A stretch of DNA of 64,000 bases from Sipunculus nudus (GCA_026874595.1 CM049316.1:65639176-65703175), one strand, 5' to 3'; shown: positions 13,440-24,662, counted from the first letter of the stretch. Notes: a model not told the origin generated them from the sequence alone. Numbers and translations are program-made.

Positions 13440-14070
13440 TTGATGATGTCAGTCAATGCGACATCACACGTCATCAAACTGTGTGACATTATTATGTTGT
13501 AAACAGCTCTCGCTACTCGGGGCATGGAAGACCTTCTGTGTAGGAGCATATGCATGGGGGCTCTTTATAATAATTAGGTTAAAAGGGCGGAGCATTTGGG
13601 CTGTGGTGGATAGGTCAGTTTTAGCCACTGGTACTGGTAACTGCTCCTCAAGCAGGGGTATTACAAAGCAGTCATCCCAGGTCTCCTTTGTTATAACTGC
13701 TGCTTTGTATGACAAGGTTCTCTGGGCATTACCCCCAGGGTGGGCAGGGAGCAAATAATTGTAATCAGACCAGTAATAGGATGGTATCTCATTGTGCATC
13801 CAGCTTCAAATTCTAAACATGCGACACCTGCCATTGGGGATGTAATTTATAAACTAGACAGATTTGAACAAGAGAGGGACGGGTTACCAAAAATAGATGG
13901 CCATCATACTTGTGACCAGGAAGATTTCTGTAACATTTTATACAAACAGCTTCTGCTGTTGCTGAGATGTTTGGTATTACATAAGTTAAATTTTAACATG
14001 TACCCAAACACTAAAACATTCAGTTCTGTGATTGGTAATAATTGGATTGGTATGAAGAATCCATTTTGAG
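13440..14070. other. Unassigned stretch with open frames on both strands
   Basis: A - strand frame at 13464-13799 (111 aa; starts MHNEIPSYYW, contains TWDDCFVIPLLEEQLPVP) and a + strand frame at 13740-14069 (109 aa; contains GDVIYKLDRFEQERDGLP) stand out by being less AT-rich than the flanks. Neither matches a family I know. They overlap in opposite orientation, so at most one is real. A decayed transposon or retrocopy is as likely as a gene. Confidence 0.3.
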
Positions 14071-14666
14071 AGCAAACCATTCAAAGCACACACATTTAAT
14101 TTCCCTTGGTCTAAGATACCAATAGCCATGAAAGAAAAGCTAAAAATTTTTTAAAATTTTCTTACTAACAGAGTAATAAGCAGAAAATACCATTTCTCCT
14201 CACAGAGAATAAATTACCGCAGGTAGTGCAATCTGCAGACAAAAAAATCAATTTCATTTAATACTTGCTAAAGGATATCTAATTAAAAAGTCTGTAAGTG
14301 CAATGACTATGGTGGGGTGGGGGTCAGTGGAGGGTGCTTTTTCTCAAGTTTATATTTAATACCAAGATGGAAACAGATGAAACTTGCATGCAGTATGTAC
14401 AATGATTGAAAGTGAACATTTTATTAACAATACTCATTTGCAAATTTGTCTTCTTTCTATTCGATCATAATTCACTACCCCACACAAAGGTTAAAAACCA
14501 TGCCTTTTAGCTGAATGTCATATTTTGATCGGCAGATTTCATACACGCATCCTTTCTTAGCCATATATTTTGAGAAAATGTCCTTTGATCGCAAAGATAT
14601 CGTTCTTCTATGCTATTGTTCTTGGTCATCACTGTTAAACACACACACAAGTTCTTTACAATTTCA
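14071..14666. other. Intergenic, downstream of MRPS17
   Basis: AT-rich, with a G-rich patch near 14311-14325 (GGTGGGGTGGGGGTC). No coding or repeat signal is seen. Confidence 0.6.
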
Positions 14667-14672
14667 TTTATT
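14667..14672 (-). terminator. MRPS17: MRPS17 polyadenylation signal (AATAAA on - strand)
   Basis: TTTATT on the + strand is AATAAA on the coding strand, 22 bases after the stop codon. Such short 3' UTRs are usual for small ribosomal-protein genes. Another TTTATT near 14419 is an alternative. Confidence 0.5.
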
Positions 14673-14693
14673 ATTAAAACAAAGCTCCCTGTG

Positions 14694-14969
14694 TTATACT
14701 GGCGTTCCCTTGGTATTTTGTTCTTCACTTTTATTTGTTTCAAATATTGTATTAAACTGTCTATGCTCCATGTCTGTGAAGTATGGACCTTTACATCTGC
14801 GTCCAGTGATAGGGTCCACCCACTGTCCTACTGGGAATACAGTTTCTCTGATCTCGTATTTGACTCTCCAGCGCGGTGGGTCTGATGTTGACTGGATACG
14901 CACCACATCTCCGATCGTCTGGATGTCATCAGGATCTGCAGCCCAGTAATGAGCTCGTTTGTGACAATA
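14694..14969 (-). CDS. MRPS17: Mitochondrial ribosomal protein uS17m (MRPS17), exon 2
   Basis: This exon encodes 91 residues and TAA (14694-14696). uS17m is an OB-fold protein of the mitochondrial small ribosomal subunit that binds 12S rRNA early in assembly. The exon starts after acceptor TTTGTATTTCCAG and begins YCHKRAHYWAADPDD. It then has IGDVVRIQ (human TVGDIVLLR), then KYEIRETVFPVGQWVDPITG (human AEIVFKVGKVIDPVTG) and RRCKGPYF. In-frame codons exist upstream to 14981, but the splice acceptor and the alignment with human MRPS17 put the exon start at Y. Joined to exon 1 it gives 131 residues; the human protein has 130, with no gap across the junction. Confidence 0.93.
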   Translation of the reverse strand, partial: YCHKRAHYWAADPDDIQTIGDVVRIQSTSDPPRWRVKYEIRETVFPVGQWVDPITGRRCKGPYFTDMEHRQFNTIFETNKSEEQNTKGTPV

Positions 14970-15329
14970 CTGGAAATACAAAGAAACTAATTTTCAGTAT
15001 AAATTAGTATTAGGAATTGATTAATAAATCATGCTTGATGATTGTAAAGACAAAAACAAGTGACTAATGCGTCATGACACTCAGCTGAATTTGACATGAA
15101 TACAGTTGATGCATGTATTAATTATTGATGTTATGATCTGTTAAAATATATATTAAAGAACCTTGGACAATGACTAGAATGACTTCCAGAGTGCTCAAAA
15201 TCGTCTTTTTTGTCCATCATCCCTAGGAAAAAAGGTAACAGCAAGAAGATTTTTACTAGGATTTCCCTTGGTGCTAAGTTAGAAGTTTCTAAATCAAACT
15301 GCTGATGACTTGTGTTCAACTGACTTATA

Positions 15330-16030
15330 GGGTTCTCAAATCATGTTGTTTCACACTGCTCACAGAACATAGGTCACAATGACCATATTTTGGATGTCAA
15401 AGGAGACATAACGACCTCCATTTGTATTATAAAAGACATTCATAGAGCCAACAGTTAAGATTTGTGACCTGTCTTTCTGGGTGCTCAAAATTAGGTTTTC
15501 TGCTCATAGTTCAGAGAATATAGGTCACAGTGACCCGATTTCAAGATTCAAAGGAGACTTACCGAGGACCTCCCTGAATGTCATATTAGAAGGTTCTAAG
15601 TCCAACAGTAAAGTTAGGTGACATGCCTCACTGTCTAGGTGCTAGTAAACATATTTTTTTCCTATTACTTTCAGAATATAGGTCACCATGACCTACTTTC
15701 AGGTTTCAAAGGAGATTTGGCCAGAGCAACCTAGGATGTTGAGTTATAAGATTCTAGGCCTAACAGTTACAATTTGAATCTTGTCTGAATGTCTGGCTGT
15801 TCAATATCATGTTTCTGGCCAATCACTCAGAGAATTTAGGTCATCACAACCTAATTTCAGGTTTTAAAGAAAATTTGCCCAAAACGTCCCTGGATATTGA
15901 ATTAGAAGATTCTAGGGCTAACAGATTCAGTTTGTGCACATCTGACTTCTCTCAAAATCATATTTGCGACCAGTAGCTCACAGAATATAGGTCACCATGA
16001 CCTAATTTCAGGTTCACAATGAGATCTGAA
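15330..16030. repeat. Five-unit tandem array carrying ERE-like palindromes
   Basis: Units of 151-158 bp repeat the order 'ctcacagaata', an inverted AGGTCA pair, 'atttcaggttt.aaagga.a', then 'gaatttagaaggttcta.g.c.aacagtt'. The palindromes are AGGTCACAATGACCA (15371), AGGTCACAGTGACCC (15522), AGGTCACCATGACCT (15680, perfect), AGGTCATCACAACCT (15838) and AGGTCACCATGACCT (15989, perfect). The unit repeats as a whole, so this is a minisatellite-like array in which the palindrome is the best-kept part. It lies about 360 bp inside the intron from exon 2 of MRPS17. Confidence 0.85.
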
Positions 16031-17261
16031 ACTGTAACTTTTTAGAGGACGGGGGGAATTTTAAGGTACTTTCTTGGGGTAAAATTACTCATATTTAATA
16101 ATAGGTCAAATTTTGCTCCCTCTGCGTTCCTACTTCTTCAACCTCTTATGACATCAAGACTTTTTATCATAGCCATGTATCCATAGCCAGAAAAACAGAT
16201 ACCAGCGTTCAGACCCAGTGTTATTACAGTTGTTTAGACCGACAGCTAACTGGCCTGGTAACCCCCCATGTATTGTCCACATCCTCACAAAGAGAATGTA
16301 GCTTGATGGAGAAGGAACACAGTGGGAGCAAACTTTGACCTATTATTTAGTAAGAGTGGAGGAAAATGTAGCCAATATTTAGGGGTCGCGAAAACTTAGT
16401 TTTATTATTAATGACTAAAGTATATTTATTGTTAATTACTGCATCTAATTTAATTAATACATCAGGTATTTCCTGTTTTACTTTTTTTTGTGTGAATCTT
16501 GATTACAATCACCAGTCTATGGAAATAAGTTTTGGAGTGCTTCATGCGACAGGGGTCTGACTTTGGGTGTCACATATTTAATCTGATTCGTACAAAGGTT
16601 TACTGACCTCCAGGGATGTGTTCTTAACTTGTGTTAGGTAATGCTAAACACAAACATTGAGGCAGTCATAATGGCCATGCTTTAGGCCGCTTTACTGACC
16701 TATACCATTTGAGAATGTCAAACATAACCACAACTGTGGCTGCAAATGTTCATTCAAGCAACTGGGTTTGCTTATATGTATTTTTTAACTGGTTAAGTGC
16801 ACATAAATTGGACAGATTTAAGGCTACTGCTTATCAAATATATTCGCTTTCATCACGTTCCCAAGACAATCCATACAAAAATTATAAAGTGGAACACATG
16901 GGGCCTATTATCACTCTGTTCATTCCTTATCCCTATTTTTTAAATGTGTACTGATTGACATGTTAACTATGATCCTAGACCCATGTTGCATGAAGCAGCC
17001 TCTTCCTGTGACCAAGTGTAAGTACCCTGGTTACTCTAGAGTGCTTAAGCATGACTGGTTACTTTGGGTGGGGGTCACTTCTTCCTACGACCCCCCACCC
17101 CCCCCCTCCACACTCTTTGTAAGAAGGAAGGCCAATAAGTATGTTTTTAAATTTTTTAAGACTTAAATGTTATCTTTGATTAAGTCAAGATACTGTATAT
17201 TACGTTGAATGTTTTTAGCTCAGCTGACTATAAGTCATCTGAGCTATAGTCGTGGTCCATT

Positions 17262-17314
17262 GTCCGTCGTCCGTCCGTCTGTCCGTCCGTCCGTCCGTCC
17301 GTCCGTCCGTCCGT
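17262..17314 (+). repeat. (TCCG)n tetranucleotide tract
   Basis: About eight uninterrupted TCCG copies preceded by imperfect ones. It sits at the same place, just inside the left end of the dispersed repeat, as a degenerate TCCG/GCCG tract at 1376-1420. Confidence 0.9.
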
Positions 17315-18133
17315 AGATGTGGCACGTTTTGAAACCGTAAGACCTAGGAATCCAAAATCCGGCATAATGTTAGATGTCCCCAAGATCTCCTACCAAGCCG
17401 AAAACTGGGTCTTTTCGACTTCGTTCCTTTGAGAAATTAAGGAAAAACCTGAATTTTTCATTAAAAACCTATTTTCACACTTCAGGACTGCCTAATATCA
17501 AAACCACTCATCTGTTTTTCCTCATATTTACCATAAATATTCCTCTATATAGTTCCTATGTACATTCAAGAAAATATGTCTGTATTATATAATTTAAAAA
17601 AGTTATGGACCCAAACATAATGCATTTTGTAAAAAATCAGGAAAGATATTTGATCACTTAACACAAAACATGTTAAAGCTATGGACCTTTCTTCCAGTAA
17701 TATAACTTTAATTAATCAAAATTAAATTGTATACCCAAAATTAGATGAAAATCTTTTAAATTTTTTAAAATATTAATAAAAATAAAAAATTGGTACCTTA
17801 AATTTTGCCCAACTTTGACCATGGCACGTTTTTTTCCTGTAAGTACTGTGGATTTAATTTTCACAGCATGTTTTTGTTACCTTTTCAACTGTTAACACCA
17901 AAAATTTGAAACCAGTTGATCAAAAACTGTAGATTTTATTCAAGTTTTCAAGCACCATGTAACATATTGTATACATCAAGCTAGTGTTATGCAGTTTGCA
18001 AGAGCTCAGCTCCCCAGCTTCAGCTCTTAGTTCCTTAAATTCGGCATACAGCTAGATGTCTCCAAAATCCCCTACCATGCCAACAATTTGGTCACTAGGA
18101 CTTAATACCTTCAAGATATTAATGAAAAACTTC

Positions 18134-18309
18134 ATTTTTCCATTAAAAACCCATTGTTACACTTCAAGACTGCCTAATATCAAAACCACTGATCTGACTT
18201 TAATCATAAATAATATACATATTTTTTCCATTAAAAACCCATTGTTACACTTCAAGACTGCCTAATATCAAAACCACTGATCTGACTTTAATCATAAATA
18301 ATATACATA
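18134..18309 (+). repeat. Exact 88-bp tandem duplication inside the dispersed repeat
   Basis: The block starting ATTTTTCCATTAAAAACCC and ending AATAATATACAT occurs twice head to tail (18134-18221 and 18222-18309) with at most a one-base length difference in the T-run. The near identity implies a recent local duplication. Confidence 0.85.
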
Positions 18310-20001
18310 TTTTTCTGCACATGCCAGAATGATGTCAGTATTGCGTAATTGTTTTAAGTTATGGGCCCAAACATAATGCACTTTGTAAAAAATCAAGAAA
18401 TATATTTACTCCCTTAACAAGGGGATTGCTGAAGCTAGAGATTTTTTGTCAGGGATGTAACATTATTTAATCAAGATTCAATTGAATACCCAAAATTAGT
18501 TATGAATTTTTCAAATTTTATAAGTTATTAGTATAAATGTAAAATTAGTAACTTAAATTTTGCCCAACTTTGACCATGGCACGTTTGTTTCCTGTGAGCA
18601 CTGTTGATATAATTTTCATATCATGCACACATAAGGATTTCAGCTTTTAAGTTTAGAAAGCTGAAAGAAATTGGCCAAAAATTGTAGCTTTTATTAATGT
18701 TTTTATGAGACCCTGTCAGACTTTGGCTCTCTCCAGCCCCTCTTGAGTCACCTGTATGTTGACCTTGTTGACCTTTCATCAAATTATGCATTCTTGAGGT
18801 GAGGCATACAGGGAATCCAGGCAGCTTATGGCCAGCCACAGTTGATCCAGGTGTCCAACCCAACTCATCTAGTAGTTTTAACCAACTACATACAATAAAC
18901 AATAAATTAATAAATTTTTATTGGTTTTTAATAAAAAATTAATGAAAAATAGAAAAGGAATTTGTTAGTTTATTATAACAGGATATTAACTTGCAGTTAC
19001 TGATGATATAAGAATCTTGTATCGATGGATAGAATGTCACATATTCCAAATAACACCATGCAGTCACCTATGGCATTTTTCAGTTCAATTTTAATGATAA
19101 AGAAGTAAATCATATCATTCATTACTAATCATTAGGGATCATATGATGGAAATTAATGATAGACAAAGATGCATTTGATAATATTAATCTAGATTCCTAC
19201 TGTGTCTAGTGTGTACATTGATGTGAAATTAGTCCAAAATGAATTTATTACAGTTATTTTTTAATATAAATAAAAGCCATAAAACCAGGTACTTATGATC
19301 GTTATTTAAATGTGTGAATTTTGTATATTCTGGATTCTCAACATCATTGTTTGGTGAAAACTGAATAAATACCAGACATGGTGAGAATACTTTGTAATTG
19401 TATTTAAATACGAATATGATTATGTACTCCATTATAAAATTTCTTGCATAAAGAATGGGAATTCAGGTAAAAATGAAAGTATATGAATACCAGTGCAAAT
19501 ACTTTCAAAATGTATTCATGAATGCATTCATGAATAAATTCTTTAATATTATTTTAATAATCATTTCAGTTATATTTCATTTTAAAAAATCATATGATTC
19601 TCTTATTATTTTTAATAAAAATTATATTTGGGACAATATTTGTATTTTTTTTTAATTAATAGTTAAACCCTTATATTATATATTCTGCTTATAAGTTATA
19701 TTGCCAAGTCAAAATCTGTGTGACAATAGTACTCCATTTGTTAATAAAATAAATGAAATCAATCCTCTTCCCTTTCTCCAAAAGTACTATCAAAATCATA
19801 CATAAGATAAACAACAACAACTCATATTACAGCTTATATTTATTACCACACAAAAACCAGCATGTGCCTCATTTCTAAATAATATTTTTTTATCATATAT
19901 AACAGCTGAGCGTCGTGACCCATAGGTCCCTTGTTTGAATGCATATAACCGACTTTGAGGTTATGACGAGGTTATGATAGTATATGGATGGATGGTATGA
20001 T

Positions 20002-20647
20002 AGGATACCAGTCGATTCGTCACCACAGTCATTTCGTCACCAATTAACATGCGGTACCAAACGGTCAATTTGTCACTAATGTTTTGTATGATAAAATGTC
20101 TATCTATTACAATTAAAATTAAAATACACAATGATACCTATACTAAAAAGTTTGTTTGGTTGTTAATACTTTTAATTAACGGCTCAGGATACACCATTAG
20201 TGGATTACATGTAAATACAAACATTGCGCAGCATGGCCAACTGGCCACCATGGTATTCAGGGCTATTTACGTCACGGTTCATCGTAAACAATTCCCCCAC
20301 GGTAGCCCGTTTGAAATGTTTTTTTTTATTACATACACGTAGGTGTTTTCGTTAAATAAAATCCACGTCCACAATTGACATAGAGGAACAAGCCGCCAAA
20401 AGAACTATAATATCTGAACTGGCCTTTGCAGAGTAAAAACGCTTTTTTTGCAGTAACTATTTTCCCGGCCATATTTCACTCTTCTGTCCTTCAGTATTCT
20501 GTTCTTCTGTCATTCCCTATGCATTTGAATTGCTGATTTTAAGAATGTGCCAGATCAAGTCCATACGCCTGACGTATCCTGAGAGTTACTTCGTCACCAA
20601 TTTCCTGTGGTGACGAAATGACTGTGGTGACAAAACGACTGGTTCCC
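20002..20647. mobile_element. MITE-like element, 646 bp, with terminal inverted repeats and 7-bp TSD
   Basis: The left end reads ACCAGTCGATTCGTCACCAC then AGTCATTTCGTCACCA. The right end, reverse-complemented, reads ACCAGTCGTTTTGTCACCAC then AGTCATTTCGTCACCA. Flanking GTATGAT occurs at 19995-20001 and 20648-20654, a plausible target-site duplication. The motif TTCGTCACC is also repeated inside the ends. The interior has one 97-aa open frame (20049-20342) that resembles no transposase, so the element is non-autonomous. Superfamily is not assigned. Confidence 0.75.
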
Positions 20648-20676
20648 GTATGATGTTTAGGATTCATATAATGGTA

Positions 20677-21148
20677 GACCTAGTTGTGGCTCTGTTGTAA
20701 ACACAGAGCCACAGGTCCCTGCCTTCATTTATCTAGCGGACAGGAGCGCATGCAAGAGACTACGATGTACCCATTTTAAGGACATTCAGCCTGTGGTTAT
20801 AAGCCCCGGCTGAATGGCTGTTGATTGTTTCTTGCTAGCCCTGTGCACTGCATGTGTTACATCATCACTGCAAACTTACTGGCGCACCCAGCTGAAATGT
20901 GAAACAATCAATGTGTTACCTTGGTAACAATGCTGCCTATGGCCAATGGTCGGTGTGTATGGAGTGGTCCAGTTATAGGAAGGACAATCACACCATGCAC
21001 CAGTGATGATGCATGTACAATGACTCTTGAAACAATCAGCACACGGGGCACTGGACACCCAACATCAGGTGTAGCCTGTTCCCATCCGCTAGATAAATGG
21101 AGGCTGGGGCCTGTGGCTCTTTGTTTACAACAGAGCCACAACTGGGTC
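20677..21148. mobile_element. MITE-like element, 472 bp, long terminal inverted repeats, TA target
   Basis: The left end is GACCTAGTTGTGGCTCTGTT then GTAAACACAGAGCCACAG; the right end, reverse-complemented, is GACCCAGTTGTGGCTCTGTT then GTAAACAAAGAGCCACAG. The inverted repeats align for about 65 bp (to TTTATCTAGCGGA) and weakly further in. Both flanks are TA (20675-20676 and 21149-21150), the target of Tc1/mariner-like elements. The left end can fold on itself, because TGTGGCTCTGT pairs with ACAGAGCCACA. There is no transposase. The four overlapping open frames here come from the inverted repeat and are not genes. Confidence 0.75.
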
Positions 21149-21338
21149 TAATATAACGGGGAAGTAAGAGGCAGATAAAAATAAGAGGCTTTAATTAAAA
21201 TTCAGGCAGCAGGACATAAACTGTTCACAGAAATGTTGTGCATCCGAGAGGTGCGTGAATTATTCTACAGTCGTGCCAATCAATCGATCGATCCATCCAT
21301 CAACCCTTATGGTTATAACATTAACAATCACCAAATTG

Positions 21339-22434
21339 GGGAGGGTATAATTCGCTGATCAGCGCGCTGATCAGCGGTCTGCAGTATAAAACGCTGATCA
21401 GCGCGCTGATCAGCCATCTTTCAATTAAAGCATTAATTTGAGGCAAATTATCTCCCATATAGCAACATCCGCCTATTTTGTGATAAAATATGATTAAAAG
21501 ACACCTTTCCTATCGGTATTACATATTTACAAACATATGCATATATTTTTATTGTGTTCATAATTATACATGAAACGCAAGTTACCTGCCAGTGACTATT
21601 TCGCTGATCAGCGGCGCTGATCATGAACCTTTCAATCCAAGCATTTATTTTAGACAAATAAGCCCCATATAACAACCTCCGACTATTATGTGATTAAATG
21701 TGATTAAAAGATACATATTCTATAAGTGTTTTATATTCACAAACAACGAAAACACTTTTAATGTGTTACTTAATATGCATGAAACCTTTCTACCACCTAT
21801 ATCGCTGATCAGCAAACTGGGCAATCGCTCATCGGCAATGATTTACGTACTTCTTGACTATGATTCCTGTCATCTGTGATTCTCTATAATGGTTATATTG
21901 AAGGTTCTCAGTTGTTTTACTTATACCCTGTGAAACCGAGTGATTGCCAATGCATCGCCCATACCAGGCTACTTCATATACAACTTTAAAATATCAGTGC
22001 CCCACCGACCACTCGGAGATATTAGTTAACAGCGCTGCAGTAATTTGTTGTCAGGTGTTCACTGGCCAGATGACTGAAGTGAGATCAATAGGTGAGATAT
22101 ACACTTAGTATGAATGTATATAAAATTTGAATTTATCAAAAATAAAAATGTTAAATGTATATAGCCTTAATAAAAGACTGATTATCCTCTTATTTTTATT
22201 AAGAACTGTACGTATATAGCCTAAGGATTCTTTCATTCTTCATGTACAATATAATCGTTCCTTAAAAACTTTCACAAGTTTCTTTACATCCCTCTTATAT
22301 TTCCCTTTTTTGCATTTAACAAGTTGGTCGCCAGAATCTTTTTCAAAACCTTTATATAGATGATCTGATCGATTTTAACTTGATGTTGATAGATTACTCC
22401 TGTTTTAATCCCACATATATATATTATATTATAT

Positions 22435-22478
<44 letters not shown>

Positions 22479-24599
22479 TGAAGTAACGTCAAAGAATAAC
22501 TCCACAAAAAATATTATCGGTATTTATTTTTTTTTCATTTTATAACAGGACATTTCCATTATTTTGTAAAAATGTCCGCATATCTATTGCTTTAACATCG
22601 TTACTTATATATTTCTAAAAAAAATGATTGGAATAGGAATGCTTTTCATAGTTTTGGAAAACAGTATATACTATCAACATAAATATACTGAGTACTAGAA
22701 AGGTTGAAGGAGTAATTACTTTTAATTACAACACTATAATAAATCATCACCGTTTCTTTTTTAACTTTTAAGGGTAGTGAATGCCGATAAACGGTGTTAA
22801 AACAATAAGGTAACAGGATGGATGTAACATCTAAATTTTACAATGGCATTGTTATTCAAAACTTCATCGTTTTTATAGTGTGTTAGCCTGTTAGGTATTA
22901 TAAAATATTAAACTTTTAAAATATTTATTATAAAAGAAGTCTGCATGCTTTAAGTAATAAATTTGCCAATGATTTCATTTATTTTAATTCAACACAGTTC
23001 TTCTTCTTTAACACCGTTATATGTTGAAATAGGCATAATTTCAAGAAATAAATAAAATGACTTAGAAACATATTAGAAAATTATTTTATCGCTAACATTT
23101 TTATTGACCGAGGAAGATTGCTATAAATTTCCCTTCTATATTTATTGCACTATACCTTCTGTGGGTTGCAGTTTTATTTTGTTTCAGGATATAATCGGAA
23201 CACATTAAAATTAAGAATACGCAGTTTACAAGGTTAAAATATATTTTTAATAAACAATACATCGTACAAGTGAACCTTCCATATTTTTTCTAAATAAATT
23301 ATGCGGGACCGCGCAAGTCACAGTGTTGAAATTGATGATACACTTGTAGGGCATTAAATTAGCCGAAACTATAATTCAACATGAAGTACCTGCTCTGATG
23401 AAAGAAATTATATATACCAGTAGTTTACATTTTTATTGCCACAATAGACTCCATAAAATAAATATTTAGATGTTATTTTTCAGATGCTGTATACCTGCTG
23501 AAATGGGAAGTTTTTCGTAGAAAGACCCTTCCATTAAATTGTATATCCTTTGACGGTTACTTTAGGAAAACGACTCAATATGTCTTCTTCTAAATAATTA
23601 ATGATTGCCCTCTCACTTTTGTCTGATCAAAAAACACCTTGTCTTACCAGTTTCTATAAAGGCCTCCTTTTAAATCAATTTTTTTTTTTAAATCAACAAT
23701 ATTACCGATTGCAAAAAAGTCCACAGTCCACAATATTTTGCTGTTGGTTCATTAGTGGCATTTTCACTTAAATATATGTGCAAGATATTGTTAATAAATT
23801 AAATTTTTAAATTCATTCAAACTTAATTTTAATTTCAGCTATTTTTATCACCTGGCCGGTGAAAATCTACCAGCAAATTACTGCAGCGCCCCCTACCGTT
23901 AGCTAATGTCTCCTGTGGGGAACAGATTTTTGTAAATTGTATGTCATTGTGGTACGATGTTTAGTCAGTCATTCGGTTTTCACAGGAAATAATTAAGTAA
24001 AACAACTGAGAGGCTTATATGTTACCATTATAGAGAATCACAGATGACAGGTATCATAGTCATAAATACGTAAGTCATTGCCGATGAGCACTATATCAGC
24101 GTCAAGGCTCAAGCGATTGCGCAGTTTGCTGATCAGCGAAATAGGTGGTAGAAAGGTTTCATGCATAATAAGTAACATATTAAAAGTGTTTTCGTTGTTT
24201 GTGAATATGAAACACTTATAGAATATGTATTTTTAAATCATATTTAATCACACAATAGTCGGAGGTTGTTACATGGGGGCTAATTTGTCTAAAATAAATG
24301 CCTGGATTGAAAGGTTCCTAATCAGCGCCCCTGATCAGCGAAATAGTTACTGGCAGGTAACTTGCGTTTCATGTATAATTATGAACACACAAAAAATGCA
24401 TAAATTTGTAAATACGTAATACTGAAAAGAAAGGTGTCTTTTAATCATATTTAAACACAAAATAGGCGGAGGTTGCTATATTGGAGATAATTTGCCTCAA
24501 ATAAATGCTTTAATTGAAAGGTGGCTGATCAGCGCGCTGATCAGCGTTTTATACTGCAGACCGCTGATCAGCGCGCTGATCAGCGAATTATACCCTCCC
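21339..24599. mobile_element. 3.26-kb element with ~740-bp terminal inverted repeats and 9-bp TSD (MULE-like, non-autonomous)
   Basis: Ends are GGGAGGGTATAATTCGCTGA and its reverse complement. The perfect 9-bp duplication ACCAAATTG flanks it at 21330-21338 and 24600-24608. The arms (about 21339-22074 and 23848-24599) align along their length with substitutions and small indels. Each arm starts with back-to-back copies of the 12-bp palindrome CGCTGATCAGCG (left arm: 21353, 21365, 21392, 21404), then has two degenerate ~200-bp direct units, each closed by another copy (21602, 21803). The ~1.8-kb centre is very AT-rich with no open frame of 60 codons. A 9-bp duplication plus very long inverted repeats is typical of Mutator-like elements; that assignment is inference. 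Confidence 0.85.
22435..22475. repeat. (AT)n microsatellite preceded by ATATT pentamers
   Basis: ATATT/TATAT pentamer units (about 22418-22440) run into uninterrupted AT dinucleotides in the centre of the long-inverted-repeat element. Confidence 0.95.
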
Positions 24600-24662
24600 A
24601 CCAAATTGTGGGAGCCCCAAATGATCACCGACACTGTGAGCGATATTAGATGAATAACTCAC

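Larger units (their letters stand above)
7926..13440. other. Intergenic region between convergent DGAT1 and MRPS17
   Basis: No gene is recognised here. Visible items are an (AT)n array at 8709-8757, a C-run at about 9187-9198, a perfect ERE-type palindrome at 10783-10797, and a decayed tRNA-like SINE head near 11570-11640. The short open frames (8126-8344, 9632-9853, 10882-11064, 12857-13102) have no recognisable similarity and a base composition like the surrounding DNA. Confidence 0.6.
17213..19940 (+). repeat. Dispersed repeat family A, apparently full-length copy
   Basis: The left end TTTTTAGCTCAGCTGAC can pair with GTCATCTGAGCT just inside it (a stem of about 12 bp) and is followed by a (TCCG)n tract (about 17262-17314). 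Two successive ~670-bp internal units (17372-17960 and 18046-18690) share the landmarks of the copy at the start of the window. The right end is CAGCTGAGCGTCGTGACCCA followed by TAGGTCCCTTGTTT (19905-19940). No transposase or reverse transcriptase frame remains, so the class is not assignable. Family membership rests on three right ends and two left ends inside this window. Confidence 0.6.
14970..24662 (-). other. MRPS17: MRPS17 intron (9.7 kb), more than half repeats
   Basis: The intron runs from donor GTGAGT (24662 downward) to acceptor TTTGTATTTCCAG at 14970. It contains the ERE-like array, a ~2.7-kb dispersed repeat, two MITE-like elements and the long-inverted-repeat element, each listed separately. 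The remainder (16031-17212, 19941-20001, 24600-24662) shows no gene. The overlapping open frames at 20876-21151 are the translated inverted repeat of a MITE, not exons. Confidence 0.85.

Noticed and set aside
14507-14949. + strand frames of 91 and 144 codons and a - strand 78-codon frame
   Set aside because: They overlap MRPS17 exon 2 in other frames; only the - strand frame ending at 14694 aligns with uS17m.
20876-21151. Overlapping open frames on both strands near 21 kb
   Set aside because: They are translations of the two arms of an inverted-repeat element (20677-21148), which explains matching frames on both strands.
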